Shown here: one piece after another, positions 24,005 to 33,808 of the stretch
How positions within the stretch are numbered: the stretch's first letter is position 1
How the letters are laid out: each line of letters opens with the position of its first letter
DNA from: Candidatus Lustribacter telmatis
GTDB lineage: Bacteria > Vulcanimicrobiota > Vulcanimicrobiia > Vulcanimicrobiales > Vulcanimicrobiaceae
NCBI GenBank assembly: GCA_003164045.1
Contig: PLRU01000034.1
Coordinates: 260,827-324,826 of the forward strand
Reading direction: 5' to 3'
Length of the DNA: 64,000 nucleotides
Position numbers and translations under genes: made by a program
Notes under the pieces: generated by a model
What the model was told of the DNA's origin: nothing
What the model saw: the letters and a program-made list of their open reading frames with translations, nothing else
The model's database searches: none

Positions 24005-24130
24005 CGCAGGTTCCTTTCGAGAAATCTGCACTTAGGCGCCGGCGGCAAGGGCACCTAGATCGATCGGCCGCCCGAGCGTTAAGAATCACCGCTGGAAGAT
24101 ATCGCCGAGACCCATTCGAAGACGCGTTGG

Positions 24131-25087
24131 GTGACGAATAAGCTCGCGCTTCTCGCGCTCGCGCTGGCCTTCGGCCCGCTGGCCGCTCCGGCCGGCGCAC
24201 AAGCGCCGGCGCTGACCGTGATCCACGTCGGCGGGGTGCTCTCCGACGATATGACGCCTATCTTCTACGCGCAGAAAGCGGGCCTATTCCGGCGCGAAGG
24301 CCTCGACGTGCAAGTCGTGGGCGCAAGCAGCGGTACGGCGATGGCGGCAGCCGTCATGTCGGGGACGTACGAATTCGGGAAATCGAGTCTGCTCGCCGCG
24401 GTCAACGCGCACATCCACAACGCGCCGCTCACCGTCATTGCAGCGGGCGCCGTTTACGATAGCAAGACCCCGTTCGCCGAAATCTGCGTCGCCAACGATT
24501 CGGCACTGGTAACCGGCAAAGACTTCGAGAACAAAACGATCGGCACGCCGGCACTCAACGACCTCAACCAGCTCGTGGTCAGCGCGTGGGTCGACGCCCA
24601 CGGCGGCGATCCGAAGACGTTGCACTTCGTCGAACTGCCGCAATCGACCACGGCGCCGGCGCTCGCCGGTCATCGCATCGATGGTTCGATCATGCTGCAG
24701 CCGATGCTCGCCGACGCGGTCGCAACGAAGGAAGTTCGCGCGCTCTCACCGGCCTACGACGCGATCGCATCGACGTTCGTGTTCGCAGCCTACTTCACGT
24801 CGGCCGACTACGCCAAAGCGCATCCCGAGATCGTCGCGAAATTCACGCACGTGCTCTACGAAGCAGCCGCGTACACGAACAAGCATCATGCCGAGACCGC
24901 CGCGATGATGGCCGAAGTGGACAAGATCCCGGTTGCGACGATCGAGCACATGCCGCGCGTCGACGGCGCGACGGCGCTCAATCCGGCGGCGTTTCAACCG
25001 ATCATCGATGCCGCCGCGAAGTTTCACCTCATCCCGCACGGCTTTCCGGCACGCGAGATGCTCTTGAGCGCGCCGGGACTTAAGTAG
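24131..25087 (+). CDS. solo ABC-type substrate-binding protein, NMT1/SsuA-like
   Basis: 318 residues, GTG start, signal peptide ending GAQ. Type II periplasmic binding fold: FYAQKAGLFRREGLDVQVV, an SGTYEFGKSSLLA switch region and WVDAHGGDPKTLHFVEL. This last motif is a signature shared with five other proteins in the window. The relatives of this fold bind sulfonates, nitrate, thiamine precursors or aromatic carboxylates. There is no permease or ATPase gene around; the neighbour is a convergent cupin whose stop overlaps it by eight bases. Substrate unknown. Confidence 0.88.
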   Translation: MTNKLALLALALAFGPLAAPAGAQAPALTVIHVGGVLSDDMTPIFYAQKAGLFRREGLDVQVVGASSGTAMAAAVMSGTYEFGKSSLLAAVNAHIHNAPLTVIAAGAVYDSKTPFAEICVANDSALVTGKDFENKTIGTPALNDLNQLVVSAWVDAHGGDPKTLHFVELPQSTTAPALAGHRIDGSIMLQPMLADAVATKEVRALSPAYDAIASTFVFAAYFTSADYAKAHPEIVAKFTHVLYEAAAYTNKHHAETAAMMAEVDKIPVATIEHMPRVDGATALNPAAFQPIIDAAAKFHLIPHGFPAREMLLSAPGLK

Positions 25088-25562
25088 CGCTCGTCTCGTA
25101 GACGCGCAGCTCCGCGTCGGTCATCCAATCCTTGTGCGCCTCGACGTTGACACGCTGCGGCGTGCCGCCGGCGCTGTCGAACGAAACGCACTGCAGCAAC
25201 TCTAAATCGACATCGCCGGTCTTCTCGAACCAATAGCGCGCGCCGCCTGGGATGGCGATGCCTTCTTCGGGCCCGAGCTCTGCGATGAGCACGTCGCCCG
25301 GACCGTAGAACTTCACCCGGCCGCGCAGCACGAACCACGTGGTGTCGGAGTTGTTATGATAGTGCAGGTTGTTTTCGCCGCCCTCATGGACGACTTGCAC
25401 CGCTAACCGGCCAAGGCGCGTCTTCACCAGCGGAACGATGTCTTTCGGCTGATCGGAGAGCGGCGTGCGCTCGTACTTCAGCGTCTTCACTTTCGTCTCG
25501 CACTCGCGGTGGAACGCTTCTTTTTCCTCGGGGCTCATCTTGGCAAGCGTCGCGGCATCCAT
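25080..25562 (-). CDS. cupin-domain protein
   Basis: 160 residues with one double-stranded beta-helix domain (about 55-135). Motif 1 keeps the HxH pair (GENNLHYHNNSDTTWFVLRG) but the usual Glu is Thr. Motif 2 (GIAIPGGARYWFEK) has Tyr or Trp where the second metal-ligand His should be. The metal site therefore looks incomplete, so it may be a sensor or binding protein, not a dioxygenase. The N-terminal 40 residues are helical and acidic. A possible partner for the adjacent solute-binding protein, with which it overlaps convergently. Confidence 0.75.
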   Translation of the reverse strand: MDAATLAKMSPEEKEAFHRECETKVKTLKYERTPLSDQPKDIVPLVKTRLGRLAVQVVHEGGENNLHYHNNSDTTWFVLRGRVKFYGPGDVLIAELGPEEGIAIPGGARYWFEKTGDVDLELLQCVSFDSAGGTPQRVNVEAHKDWMTDAELRVYETSAT

Positions 25563-25661
25563 GGCGGCATCTCCTCAGCGGTCATGACGCCGTTCGAAGG
25601 TCCGGGCCCGGAACCCCCTCTTCTACGCCCTTTCGGAAGCGAGCCGCCGCGACCGAAACGA

Positions 25662-28178
25662 TCACGACGGTACCGCTGCCCCAGTAAGAAATCCGGATCG
25701 CGCCAAATACGGCGCGGTCCGGCTCTGCGCACAGCGGGCGACTTCGGACGGCGTGCCCGCGACAACGACACGCCCCCCGGCGTCGCCTGCGCCGGGCCCG
25801 ATGTCGATCACCCAATCGCTGCCGGCAACGACGCGCATATCGTGTTCGATCACGATGACGGTATTGCCCGAATCCACCAGCCCGTCGAGTTGCCGCATCA
25901 GCTTCTCCACATCGGCCGGATGTAAGCCGGTGGTCGGCTCGTCGAGTACGTAGAGCGTATCGCCGCGCTGCGTTCGCTGCAACTCCGTCGCCAGCTTGAT
26001 GCGTTGCGCCTCGCCCCCGGAGAGTTCCGTTGCGGGCTGGCCGAGGCGCAAATAGCCGAGCCCCACTTGACGCAGCACGTCGAGCGAGCGGCGTACCGGA
26101 GCTTCGCCCGCGAAGAATTCCCACGCCGCATCGACCGTGAGACCGAGTACGTCGGCGATCGACTTGCCGCGATACGCAATCTTGAGCGTCTCGGCATTAT
26201 AGCGCGCGCCGTGACACGTCGGGCATGGTGAGTAGACGCTGGGCAGAAAGAGCAGCTCGACCATCACGAAACCTTCGCCCGCGCACGTCGGGCAGCGGCC
26301 CTTCGCGACGTTGAACGAAAAGCGGCCGGCATCGAAGCGGCGCGCGCGCGCAGCCTTTGTCGCAGCAAAGAGCTTGCGCACCGCATCGAAAAGCCCGGTA
26401 TACGTAGCGAGGTTCGAGCGCGGCGTGCGACCGATCGGCTTCTGGTCAACGCGCACGAGACGCTTCACGCGTTCCATGCCCGCAACGATCGCGCCGCCGC
26501 TCGGAACGTCGGGTGTGCGTTCGAGTTCTTCGCGCTCGTCGTCCGCTGCCGCGAAGGCTTCGCCTAAGTGCGCCGCGACCAGTTCGACCAAGGCTTGGCT
26601 CACCAGACTCGATTTGCCCGATCCCGAAACGCCGGTGACGGTGCTAAATGCACCGAGCGGAAACGCGACGTCCAGATCGTGCACGTTGTTGCGCGTCACA
26701 CCGCGCAGCTCCAGCCACCCCTGTGCCGCCCGCGGCAGGCGCGGTGCCACGACGTGTTCGCCGAAGAGATATCGCCGCGTCACCGACTCCGCAACCTGCG
26801 CGAGCCCGGCGGGCGGACCACTGTAGAGAATGCGTCCGCCCTGCTCGCCCGCCTCGGGCCCAACATCGACGATCCAATCGGCATGCCGGATGACGTCGAT
26901 TTCGTGTTCGACGACGAAGAGCGAGTTGCCGGCCGTCTTCAGCCGGTCGAGCGCCGAGAGCAATGCCTCCGTATCCACCGGATGCAAGCCGGCCGACGGT
27001 TCGTCGAGCACGTACACGACGCCGAATAGATTCGAACGCACTTGCGTTGCGAGGCGCAGCCGCTGCAGTTCGCCGGGCGAAAGCGTCGGCGTGCTACGCT
27101 CGATCGTGAGATACCCCAAACCCAAATCGACGAGTACCGCCAGCCGCGCGATGAGATCCTCGGCGATGCGGTGCACGACGAGCGAACCGCCGGGTTGCGC
27201 GTAGGGCCGCATCAGATCGGCAAGCTGCTCGAGCGGCACGCGCGCCATCTCGGCAAAGTCGCGCCCGGCAAACGTTACGGCGAGCGATTCGCGGCGCAAG
27301 CGCTTCCCGTGACAGAGCGGACACACGTCGTTCACTAGATACTGCGCCGCGCGCTTCTTCATCAGCGCGCTCGGCGTGTTCGCGAACGTCTGCAGCACGT
27401 GGCGGCGCGCGCTCGTGAACGTGCCCATGTAACTGGGCTCTTCCTTGCGCTTGAGCGCGCGCTGAACTTCCTTCGCCGTATAGCCCGCATATACGGGAAC
27501 GACCGGTTGTTCTTCGGTGAAGAGCAGCCAGTTGCGATCTTTCTTCGAGAGTTCGCGCCACGGCCGACCGACATCGTAACCGAGCGTGACCGCGATATCG
27601 CGCAGATTCTGTCCGTGCCATGCGGTCGGCCACGCCGCAATCGCGCGTTCGCGAATCGTCAGGGACGGATCGGGCACCATCGAACGTTCGGTGACGTCGT
27701 ACGTCCGGCCCAGACCGTGACAGCGCGGACACGCACCCTCCGGCGTGTTCGGCGAAAACGCTTCGGCCGCCAGGTGCGGCGTTTTGGGCGGGTAGACGCC
27801 CGCGCGTGAGTAGAGCATCCGCAGCAAGTTCGAGAGCGTCGTCACGCTGCCGACCGACGAGCGCGTCGTCGGCGAACCGCGCTGTTGCTGTAGCGCGACG
27901 GCCGGCGGCAAACCGTCGATTTCATCGACCTCCGGCACGGCCATTTGATGGAACAGGCGCCGTGCGTAAGGTGAGACGGACTCGAGGTAACGCCGCTGCG
28001 CCTCGGCGTAGAGCGTGCTGAACGCAAGCGACGATTTTCCCGAGCCGGATACGCCGGTGAATACGACGAGCGCTTCACGCGGTATGTCGAGATCGACGTT
28101 CTTGAGATTGTGTTCTCGCGCACCACGTACGCGCACGAAGCCGGAACTGAGAGCGTTCACGGAATAACGTGTACCCAT
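25662..28178 (-). CDS. UvrA-family ABC ATPase (UvrA2-like)
   Basis: DNA-damage-recognition type protein with two ABC modules. Walker A at 42-49 (GVSGSGKSS) and a second copy mid-protein ([11 protein letters not shown]); signatures [11 protein letters not shown] and [11 protein letters not shown]; zinc-finger cysteine pairs CPRC, CPLC and CPTC. 838 residues is about 100 shorter than housekeeping UvrA, as in UvrA2/DrrC-type proteins linked to drug tolerance. UvrB and UvrC are not here. Three starts are possible (28223, 28178, GTG 28160). The chosen ATG overlaps by two bases with the ATG of the divergent beta-propeller gene, so start and promoter placement are uncertain. Confidence 0.85.
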   Translation of the reverse strand: MGTRYSVNALSSGFVRVRGAREHNLKNVDLDIPREALVVFTGVSGSGKSSLAFSTLYAEAQRRYLESVSPYARRLFHQMAVPEVDEIDGLPPAVALQQQRGSPTTRSSVGSVTTLSNLLRMLYSRAGVYPPKTPHLAAEAFSPNTPEGACPRCHGLGRTYDVTERSMVPDPSLTIRERAIAAWPTAWHGQNLRDIAVTLGYDVGRPWRELSKKDRNWLLFTEEQPVVPVYAGYTAKEVQRALKRKEEPSYMGTFTSARRHVLQTFANTPSALMKKRAAQYLVNDVCPLCHGKRLRRESLAVTFAGRDFAEMARVPLEQLADLMRPYAQPGGSLVVHRIAEDLIARLAVLVDLGLGYLTIERSTPTLSPGELQRLRLATQVRSNLFGVVYVLDEPSAGLHPVDTEALLSALDRLKTAGNSLFVVEHEIDVIRHADWIVDVGPEAGEQGGRILYSGPPAGLAQVAESVTRRYLFGEHVVAPRLPRAAQGWLELRGVTRNNVHDLDVAFPLGAFSTVTGVSGSGKSSLVSQALVELVAAHLGEAFAAADDEREELERTPDVPSGGAIVAGMERVKRLVRVDQKPIGRTPRSNLATYTGLFDAVRKLFAATKAARARRFDAGRFSFNVAKGRCPTCAGEGFVMVELLFLPSVYSPCPTCHGARYNAETLKIAYRGKSIADVLGLTVDAAWEFFAGEAPVRRSLDVLRQVGLGYLRLGQPATELSGGEAQRIKLATELQRTQRGDTLYVLDEPTTGLHPADVEKLMRQLDGLVDSGNTVIVIEHDMRVVAGSDWVIDIGPGAGDAGGRVVVAGTPSEVARCAQSRTAPYLARSGFLTGAAVPS

Positions 28179-29250
28179 GAGCCGGGTACGGGTCCTCGTG
28201 GGCACACACAAGGGGGCGTTCATCCTGTCTTCGGACGGGAAGCGCGACCGGTGGGACGTGAACGGTCCGCATTTTGCGGGCTGGGAAGTCTATCACGTGA
28301 AAGGCTCCCCCGCCCAGCCGAGCCGCATCTACGCCGCGCCCTCAGGCGCCTGGCAGGGACAGCAGATTCAGCGTTCGGACAACGGCGGCATCTCGTGGGA
28401 ACCGGTTGGAAACGGCTTTGCGTTCGCCGGCCCGGCGGGCATGCACCGCTGGAACACGGGCGCGCCGCGTGAGTGGGAATTCGCGCGCATCTGGCATCTG
28501 GAGCCCTCGCTCACCGACCCGGATACGGTCTATGCCGGCGGCGAAGATGCCGCGCTTTTCCGCTCGACCGACGGCGGCGAAAAGTGGCACGAGTTGGCCG
28601 AGCTTCGCAACCACGCGAGCGCATCGACGTGGCAAGCCGGTCCGTGCGGGATGTGCCTGCACACGATTCTCTTGGACCCGAATAACCCCGACCGGATCTT
28701 CACCGCGATCTCGGGAGCGGGCGCCTTTCGCAGTCACGACGGCGGCATGACCTGGCATCAATCCGAGGCCGGGCAGTGCGTTCACCGCATGACGATGCAT
28801 CCGTCGAATCCGAAACTGCTCTACATGCAAAAGCACGGCGGCGTGATGCGCAGCAACGACGGCGGAACGACGTGGGAGAACGTCAACGGCAACTTGCCGG
28901 CCGATTTCGGATTTGCGATCGAGGTTCACGCCCACGAACCCGAAACGCTGTATGCCATTCCGCTCAAGAGCGCGTCGGAACAGTTTCCGGTCGACGGCAA
29001 ACTTCGGGTGTACCGCAGCCGCACCGGCGGCACCAAGTGGGAACCGTTGACGACGGGATTGCCGCAGCGCGATTGCTACGTGAGCGTGTTGCGCGACGCA
29101 ATATCGGTCGACACGCTCGACACGTGCGGCGTCTACTTCGGGACGACCGGCGGCGCGGTCTACGGATCGGCGGATGCGGGCGAGAGCTGGACGCCGATCG
29201 TGCGCGATCTCCCGGGGGTTCTGTCGGTCGAAGTCCAAACGCTCGCCTGA
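28177..29250 (+). CDS. BNR/Asp-box beta-propeller protein (first of tandem pair)
   Basis: 357 residues, cytoplasmic (no signal). Asp-box repeats [30 protein letters not shown] and [10 protein letters not shown] mark blades of a sialidase/YVTN/VPS10-like beta-propeller. The N-terminus [15 protein letters not shown] matches its downstream paralogue exactly, which supports the start even though it overlaps the divergent uvrA start. No catalytic residues of sialidases can be recognised (no Arg triad or nucleophile Tyr evident), so it is probably a binding scaffold. It is followed by a close paralogue and a MoaD/ThiS-like gene as an apparent operon. Confidence 0.82.
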   Translation: MSRVRVLVGTHKGAFILSSDGKRDRWDVNGPHFAGWEVYHVKGSPAQPSRIYAAPSGAWQGQQIQRSDNGGISWEPVGNGFAFAGPAGMHRWNTGAPREWEFARIWHLEPSLTDPDTVYAGGEDAALFRSTDGGEKWHELAELRNHASASTWQAGPCGMCLHTILLDPNNPDRIFTAISGAGAFRSHDGGMTWHQSEAGQCVHRMTMHPSNPKLLYMQKHGGVMRSNDGGTTWENVNGNLPADFGFAIEVHAHEPETLYAIPLKSASEQFPVDGKLRVYRSRTGGTKWEPLTTGLPQRDCYVSVLRDAISVDTLDTCGVYFGTTGGAVYGSADAGESWTPIVRDLPGVLSVEVQTLA

Positions 29251-29271
29251 AGCAGGTTTGGAGGATCGCCT

Positions 29272-30387
29272 ATGAGCCGGGTCCGGGTTCTCGTGGGGAC
29301 GCGCAAGGGCGCGTTCATCTTATCGGCCGACGGGAAACGCGACCGCTGGGACGTCAGCGGGCCGCATTTCGCGGGCTGGGAAATTTACCACGTGAAGGGC
29401 TCACCCGCCGAGCCGAACCGTCTGTACGCCTCCCAGACCAGTGCCTGGTTCGGCCAGCAGATCCAACGCTCCGATAACGGCGGCCGCACGTGGGAGCCGG
29501 TCGGCAACGCGTTTGTCTACGATGGCGTCCCCGGCACGCATCAATGGTACGACGGCACGCCGCACCCGTGGGAATTTGCGCGCGTCTGGCACCTCGAACC
29601 GTCGCTCACCGACCCCGACACCGTGTATGCGGGCGCGGAAGACGCGGCACTCTTTCGCTCGACCGACGGCGGCCTGAATTGGAGCGAGCTCTCCGGATTG
29701 CGCAGCCACGGTACCGGCCCGTCGTGGCAGCCTGGAGCGGGCGGCATGTGCCTGCACACGATTCTCTTGGACCCGGTGAATCCCGACCGCATCTTCGTTG
29801 CGATCTCCGCCGCCGGAGCGTTTCGCAGCGACGACGGCGGCACGACATGGAAGCCGATCAACCACGGTTTGCGCTCCGAGGGGATCCCGAACCCGGAAGC
29901 CGAGGTCGGCCACTGCGTACATCGGATCGCGCTGCACCCCTCGAATCCCGATCGTCTCTACATGCAAAAGCACTGGGATGTGATGCGCAGCGACGATGCC
30001 GGTGATTCCTGGACGGAGGTCAGCGGTAATTTGCCGACCGACTTCGGGTTCCCAATCGACGTCCACGCGCACGAGCCCCAAACGATCTACGTCGTTCCGA
30101 TCAAGAGCGACTCCGAGCATTTTCCGCTCGACGGAAAACTGCGCGTGTACCGCAGCCGCACCGGTGGCACGAAGTGGGAAGCCTTGACGACCGGATTGCC
30201 GCAGCGCGATTGTTACGTCAACGTGTTGCGCGATGCGATGTCCGTCGATTCGCTCGATCCGTGCGGCATTTACTTCGGCACGACCGGCGGCGCGGTGTAC
30301 GGTTCGAATGACGAGGGTGATACCTGGACGCCGATCGTGCGGGATCTGCCGGCCGTCTATTCGGTGGAAGTCCAAACGCTGCCGTGA
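29272..30387 (+). CDS. BNR/Asp-box beta-propeller protein (second of tandem pair)
   Basis: 371 residues, paralogue of the preceding gene with the same Asp-box blades ([30 protein letters not shown]) and the same N-terminal [20 protein letters not shown]. It has an extra loop of about 13 residues before [22 protein letters not shown]. Start at ATG preceded by GGAGGA (29260s), a good ribosome binding site. Its stop overlaps the MoaD-like gene start by four bases, so co-translation is likely. Function not known; homologues are usually called exo-alpha-sialidase or WD40/YVTN/BNR repeat protein by fold alone. Confidence 0.85.
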   Translation: MSRVRVLVGTRKGAFILSADGKRDRWDVSGPHFAGWEIYHVKGSPAEPNRLYASQTSAWFGQQIQRSDNGGRTWEPVGNAFVYDGVPGTHQWYDGTPHPWEFARVWHLEPSLTDPDTVYAGAEDAALFRSTDGGLNWSELSGLRSHGTGPSWQPGAGGMCLHTILLDPVNPDRIFVAISAAGAFRSDDGGTTWKPINHGLRSEGIPNPEAEVGHCVHRIALHPSNPDRLYMQKHWDVMRSDDAGDSWTEVSGNLPTDFGFPIDVHAHEPQTIYVVPIKSDSEHFPLDGKLRVYRSRTGGTKWEALTTGLPQRDCYVNVLRDAMSVDSLDPCGIYFGTTGGAVYGSNDEGDTWTPIVRDLPAVYSVEVQTLP

Positions 30388-30680
30388 TCCGCGTCGTGCT
30401 TCCGGCGCAATTGCGCACGCTCGCTCGCATCGAGGGCGAAGTGTCGCTCAAGGTCAGCGGCGCGGCAACGCAGCGCTCCGTGCTCGACGCACTCGAGGCG
30501 CGCTACCCGATGCTACGCGGTGCGATTCGTGACCGGGCCACGCAAAAACGGCGCCCCTTCGTCCGCTTCTTTGCCTGCGAGCGCGACCTCTCGCACGAGA
30601 CGCCGGATGCGGAACTTCCGGCCGCGGTCGCAACGGGAGCCGAACCGCTGCTCGTCGTCGGCGCAATGGCCGGCGGCTGA
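30384..30680 (+). CDS. MoaD/ThiS-like ubiquitin-fold protein with C-terminal Gly-Gly
   Basis: 98 residues of beta-grasp type: strand [37 protein letters not shown], the [11 protein letters not shown] strand and the ending [10 protein letters not shown]. The terminal Gly-Gly is the hallmark of sulfur carriers and pup/ubiquitin-like modifiers that are adenylated by an E1-like enzyme. It is translationally coupled (four-base overlap) to the beta-propeller pair. No ThiF/MoeB-like E1 or molybdopterin gene is in the window, so its partner is elsewhere. Sulfur carriage versus protein tagging cannot be told. Confidence 0.78.
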   Translation: MIRVVLPAQLRTLARIEGEVSLKVSGAATQRSVLDALEARYPMLRGAIRDRATQKRRPFVRFFACERDLSHETPDAELPAAVATGAEPLLVVGAMAGG

Positions 30681-30692
30681 CGCGCACACGTT

Positions 30693-31436
30693 TTAGCCGA
30701 GGTAGAGGCCGCCGTTGATGTGCAGCGTCTGGCCGGTGAGGTAGCGCGCGCCGGGGCCGGCGATCCAGCGGACGGCTGATGCGACATCGTCGGGCACGCC
30801 ATGACGCCCGACCAGGGTGACGCGCGCTGCGCGGTGACTCGGTTCGGCACCGGCACGTTCCGTTTGGATCAGTCCCGGCACGACGCAGTTGACCGTGATG
30901 CCGTCGCTCGAGAGATCGTGCGCGAGCGCGCGGGTGAAGCCCACGAGGCCGGCCTTGGCGGTAATGACGTGCGCGCGATTGCGCGCGCCGGTGTGCGCGG
31001 TGAGTCCGCCGATGTTGACGATCGCACCGCGGCCGCTCGCGCGCAGATGCGGCAATGCGGTCTGACTGCAGAGAAACGCACCGTCGAGCACGCTCTGCAG
31101 GACGGCGCGCCAACGTTCGAGCGTAAGCTCGGGGAAGGGCGCTTCGTCGCGCAGCGCGGCGTTGTTCACGAGGATGTCGAGCCGCCCGAAACGGGCGACG
31201 GTTTCCGCGACCAAGCGCGTAACATCGGCCGGCTCGCTCACATCGGCGAGGATCGCGGCCGCTTGGCCACCGCGAGATTCGATCTCGGCGACGACGGCGG
31301 CAGCCTCCGCGGCCGACGATTTCGCATTGACGACGACCGCCGCTCCCGCGTGCGCTAACGTCAGCGCAATTTCACGGCCGATGTTGCGCGCCGCTCCGGT
31401 CACGAGCGCGACCGACCCTCCAAGTTCCACTTCCAT
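30693..31436 (-). CDS. SDR-family oxidoreductase with atypical active site
   Basis: 247 residues; cofactor loop TGAARNIG and the NNAA motif (LVNNAALRDEAP) are standard SDR. The active-site region reads NIGGLTAHTG ... RAHVITAKAGL, where classical members have Ser and a Tyr-x3-Lys. Here Ser is Gly and Tyr is His, while the Lys is retained. The C-terminus (GQTLHINGGLYLG) is normal for FabG-like proteins. The start at 31436 fits the family; a longer form to 31496 would extend into the divergent gene. It is divergent from the MmgE/PrpD gene. Confidence 0.82.
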   Translation of the reverse strand: MEVELGGSVALVTGAARNIGREIALTLAHAGAAVVVNAKSSAAEAAAVVAEIESRGGQAAAILADVSEPADVTRLVAETVARFGRLDILVNNAALRDEAPFPELTLERWRAVLQSVLDGAFLCSQTALPHLRASGRGAIVNIGGLTAHTGARNRAHVITAKAGLVGFTRALAHDLSSDGITVNCVVPGLIQTERAGAEPSHRAARVTLVGRHGVPDDVASAVRWIAGPGARYLTGQTLHINGGLYLG

Positions 31437-31488
31437 ACCAGATGCGTTCTCCGCAGGAGAACGGGCGGCACCTTCACGACTAGCGCGT

Positions 31489-32844
31489 ATGGCCACGATT
31501 GCAGAACAGCTCGCCCAAGCTGTTCACGGTGTACGAGCAAACGCATTGCCCGCCGCGGTGCGGCGCGTCGCCGCCGATCTAGTTCTCGACGTCGCCGGAC
31601 TCTGCGTTGCCGCGCGCGCCACCGACTATATTGCTGCGACACTGCAAAGCGTCGAGGGCGAGGGACGCTGCACCGCGATCGGGCATCCCGGCGGCTTCGC
31701 TGCGGCCGATGCCGCGCTCATCAACGGCATTGCCGCGCACGGCGAAGACTACGACGATACGTTTGAGGGCGGCCCGGTGCATGCCGGCGCCGTGATCGTC
31801 CCGGCCGTGCTCGCGGCGGCCGAACGCTACGGTGCGAGCGGCGAGGCGATCCTCTGCGGCATTGCCGCCGGCACCGAGACGATGTGCCGCCTGGGTCTCG
31901 TCGCGCCGATGCGCGTGCACAAAGCCGGCTTTCATCCGACCAGCGTGTTCGGCGCAATGGGCAGCGCGATCGCGGTCGCGGTGACGCTCGGCCTTAACGA
32001 ACGGCAGATCGCCGATGCGATGGGCATCGTCGGCAGCATGGCCGGCGGCATCATCGAGTATCTTGCCGACGGCGCTTGGACGAAACGGCTGCATGCCGGT
32101 TGGGCGGCGCAATCGGGGATTCGCGCGGCACTCCTCGCGCGCGGCGGCTTCGTCGGGCCGCGCACGGTGTTTGAGGGAACGCACGGCTTCTTCTTCGGCT
32201 TCGCCAACAGCAGCGAACTCGATTTCACGCCGCTGACCGGCGGCTTCGGCACGACCTGGCTGATGGAGACGGTCGCCTTCAAACCGTACGCCTGCGGCAC
32301 GATGATCCACCCCTACATCGATTGCGCGATTCGCCTTGCCGCGCGCGGAGTGACGGCGGATGAGATCGTGGAGATCGAGTGCGACACGGCCGAGGGCATC
32401 GTCCATCGGCTCTGGGAACCGCTCGCGCGGAAACAGGCGCCGCCGAATGCGTACGCCGCGAAGTTCAGCACGCCGTTTTGCATGGCGCTCGGTTTCGTGC
32501 ACGGCGACGTCGGCCTCGGTGCGTTCACGGACGACGCAGTCCACGACGAGCGGGTACGCGCGCTGGCCGCGAAGATCCACTACCGGATCGATCAGCAGAA
32601 CCCGTATCCGCGCGCGTTTACCGGTCACCTGCGCGCGACGCTCGCCGATGGGCGCGCGATCGAAGAACGTCAGCCCCATTTTCGGGGCGGCGCGGAAGAG
32701 CCGCTCACGGCCGCGGAGATCGAGGCGAAATACGTTGCGAACGCGGCCTACGGCGGCTGGTCACCGGCGCAGACGGCGGCCGCGCGCGAAACGTTGCGGC
32801 ACGTCTTCGACGCCACGCTCGACCTCAAGACGCTGCGCGGCTAA
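31489..32844 (+). CDS. MmgE/PrpD family protein
   Basis: 451 residues of the MmgE/PrpD fold (2-methylcitrate dehydratase, cis-aconitate decarboxylase, isomerases). Recognisable segments: ADLVLDVAGLCVAARA, GHPGGFAAADAALINGIAAHGEDYDDTFEGGPVHAGAVIVPAVLA-type HGxDYDD region, the MRVHKAGFHPTSVFGAMGSAIA block, and KPYACGTMIHPYIDCAIRLA. Cytoplasmic. The window has no methylcitrate synthase or 2-methylisocitrate lyase, so a propionate role is unsupported; an isomerase/dehydratase in an aromatic or dicarboxylate pathway is an alternative. Confidence 0.88.
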   Translation: MATIAEQLAQAVHGVRANALPAAVRRVAADLVLDVAGLCVAARATDYIAATLQSVEGEGRCTAIGHPGGFAAADAALINGIAAHGEDYDDTFEGGPVHAGAVIVPAVLAAAERYGASGEAILCGIAAGTETMCRLGLVAPMRVHKAGFHPTSVFGAMGSAIAVAVTLGLNERQIADAMGIVGSMAGGIIEYLADGAWTKRLHAGWAAQSGIRAALLARGGFVGPRTVFEGTHGFFFGFANSSELDFTPLTGGFGTTWLMETVAFKPYACGTMIHPYIDCAIRLAARGVTADEIVEIECDTAEGIVHRLWEPLARKQAPPNAYAAKFSTPFCMALGFVHGDVGLGAFTDDAVHDERVRALAAKIHYRIDQQNPYPRAFTGHLRATLADGRAIEERQPHFRGGAEEPLTAAEIEAKYVANAAYGGWSPAQTAAARETLRHVFDATLDLKTLRG

Positions 32845-32851
32845 GGCCGCA

Positions 32852-33796
32852 TCAGCCGGAGAACATGATGTCGCGTGCTTCGATCGGCTGCGCGAGCGTC
32901 TTGTACTTCACCATCGTGTCGATAACGGGCTGAACGAGCTTCGGGTCGAGTGACGTGCCTTGCTCGACGCGCGTCATCTTCGCCACTTGCGCGGGTTCGA
33001 GCGAGGTGAACTTCGCGATCATGTCGGCCGTCTGCGCGTGGTGCGCGTTCACGTAGACCGCAGCTTTCTTCAGCGCCTGCGTCATGTTGCGCACCGCGGC
33101 CGGGTTCGCCGCGGCGTAGGTTTTGGTCGTGAACCATGCGGTATACATGAAGCGCGGCGCGATCCCATCGAAGTGATGGGCGAGCGCGCGCACTTTCTCA
33201 TCGGCCAGCGCTGCGGAGAGCACCGGCTCGTTCACCGACCCCGCGACGACGCGACCCTGCTCGATCGCGATCGGAATTTCACCGATCGGGATCTCGACGA
33301 ACTTGATGCTCGTGATGTCGCCGCCGTTCTTGTCCATCCACGCCAGCGTCGCGAGCGAGTGGATGTCGTTGAGCGCGCCGACGGCGATCGTCTTACCGTT
33401 GAGATCGGAGGCTTTTTTCAGCGGCGCATCGCTCTTCACGAGCAGCGCCGCAATCGGTTCGCGCGAATCGTACACGCCGGCCGGCATGATGATCGTAAAC
33501 GGCAGCCCTTTGCTGAACGCCGCGATCAGCGGCGGTGTGCTCGACTTCCCGATCTGATAACTGCCGCCGACGACGCCGCTCATGACCGACGGCCCATTGT
33601 GCTGCGGCTGCATGTCCACATCGAGCCCGTACGGTTTGAAGAGCCCGCTCTGAATGCCGTAGAGCACGGTCGTCGCTGAATCTTCGGGCACGCCGGCCAT
33701 CTTGATCGGCGTCAAGTCGGCCGCTCCGGCAAGAGACGGCACGGCCAACGCCGCACCGGTCAGTGCTAGAAATGAACCGCGCGATGATGCTGGCAT
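32852..33796 (-). CDS. solo ABC-type substrate-binding protein, NMT1/SsuA-like
   Basis: 314 residues with a signal sequence (SFLALTGAALAVPSLAGA). NMT1-like fold: GIQSGLFKPYGLDVDM, GSYQIGKSSTPPL and the window-wide motif WMDKNGGDITSIKFVEIP, plus IEQGRVVAGSVNEPVL. It lies 12 bases after the tannase gene stop on the same strand and so probably belongs to the LigJ-LigI-tannase operon, making an aromatic acid such as gallate a reasonable ligand (inference). No ABC permease or ATPase is present. Confidence 0.88.
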   Translation of the reverse strand: MPASSRGSFLALTGAALAVPSLAGAADLTPIKMAGVPEDSATTVLYGIQSGLFKPYGLDVDMQPQHNGPSVMSGVVGGSYQIGKSSTPPLIAAFSKGLPFTIIMPAGVYDSREPIAALLVKSDAPLKKASDLNGKTIAVGALNDIHSLATLAWMDKNGGDITSIKFVEIPIGEIPIAIEQGRVVAGSVNEPVLSAALADEKVRALAHHFDGIAPRFMYTAWFTTKTYAAANPAAVRNMTQALKKAAVYVNAHHAQTADMIAKFTSLEPAQVAKMTRVEQGTSLDPKLVQPVIDTMVKYKTLAQPIEARDIMFSG

Positions 33797-33808
33797 GCCC
33801 GGCCGGTT

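Larger units (their letters stand above)
28177..30387 (+). repeat. tandem gene duplication (unit about 1,095 bases)
   Basis: The two beta-propeller genes are direct repeats. The first 120 coding bases (offset 1,095) and the 3' parts are closely similar at DNA level, while the middle diverges and the second copy has about 13 extra codons. This indicates a fairly recent or gene-conversion-maintained tandem duplication. Confidence 0.8.

Noticed and set aside
25080-25562. Cupin as the missing ring-cleavage dioxygenase of the aromatic cluster
   Set aside because: The cupin lacks the second metal-ligand His and the Glu of motif 1, so a dioxygenase role is not supported.
31489-32844. Annotation as 2-methylcitrate dehydratase PrpD
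   Set aside because: Family-level match only; no other methylcitrate cycle genes are in the window.
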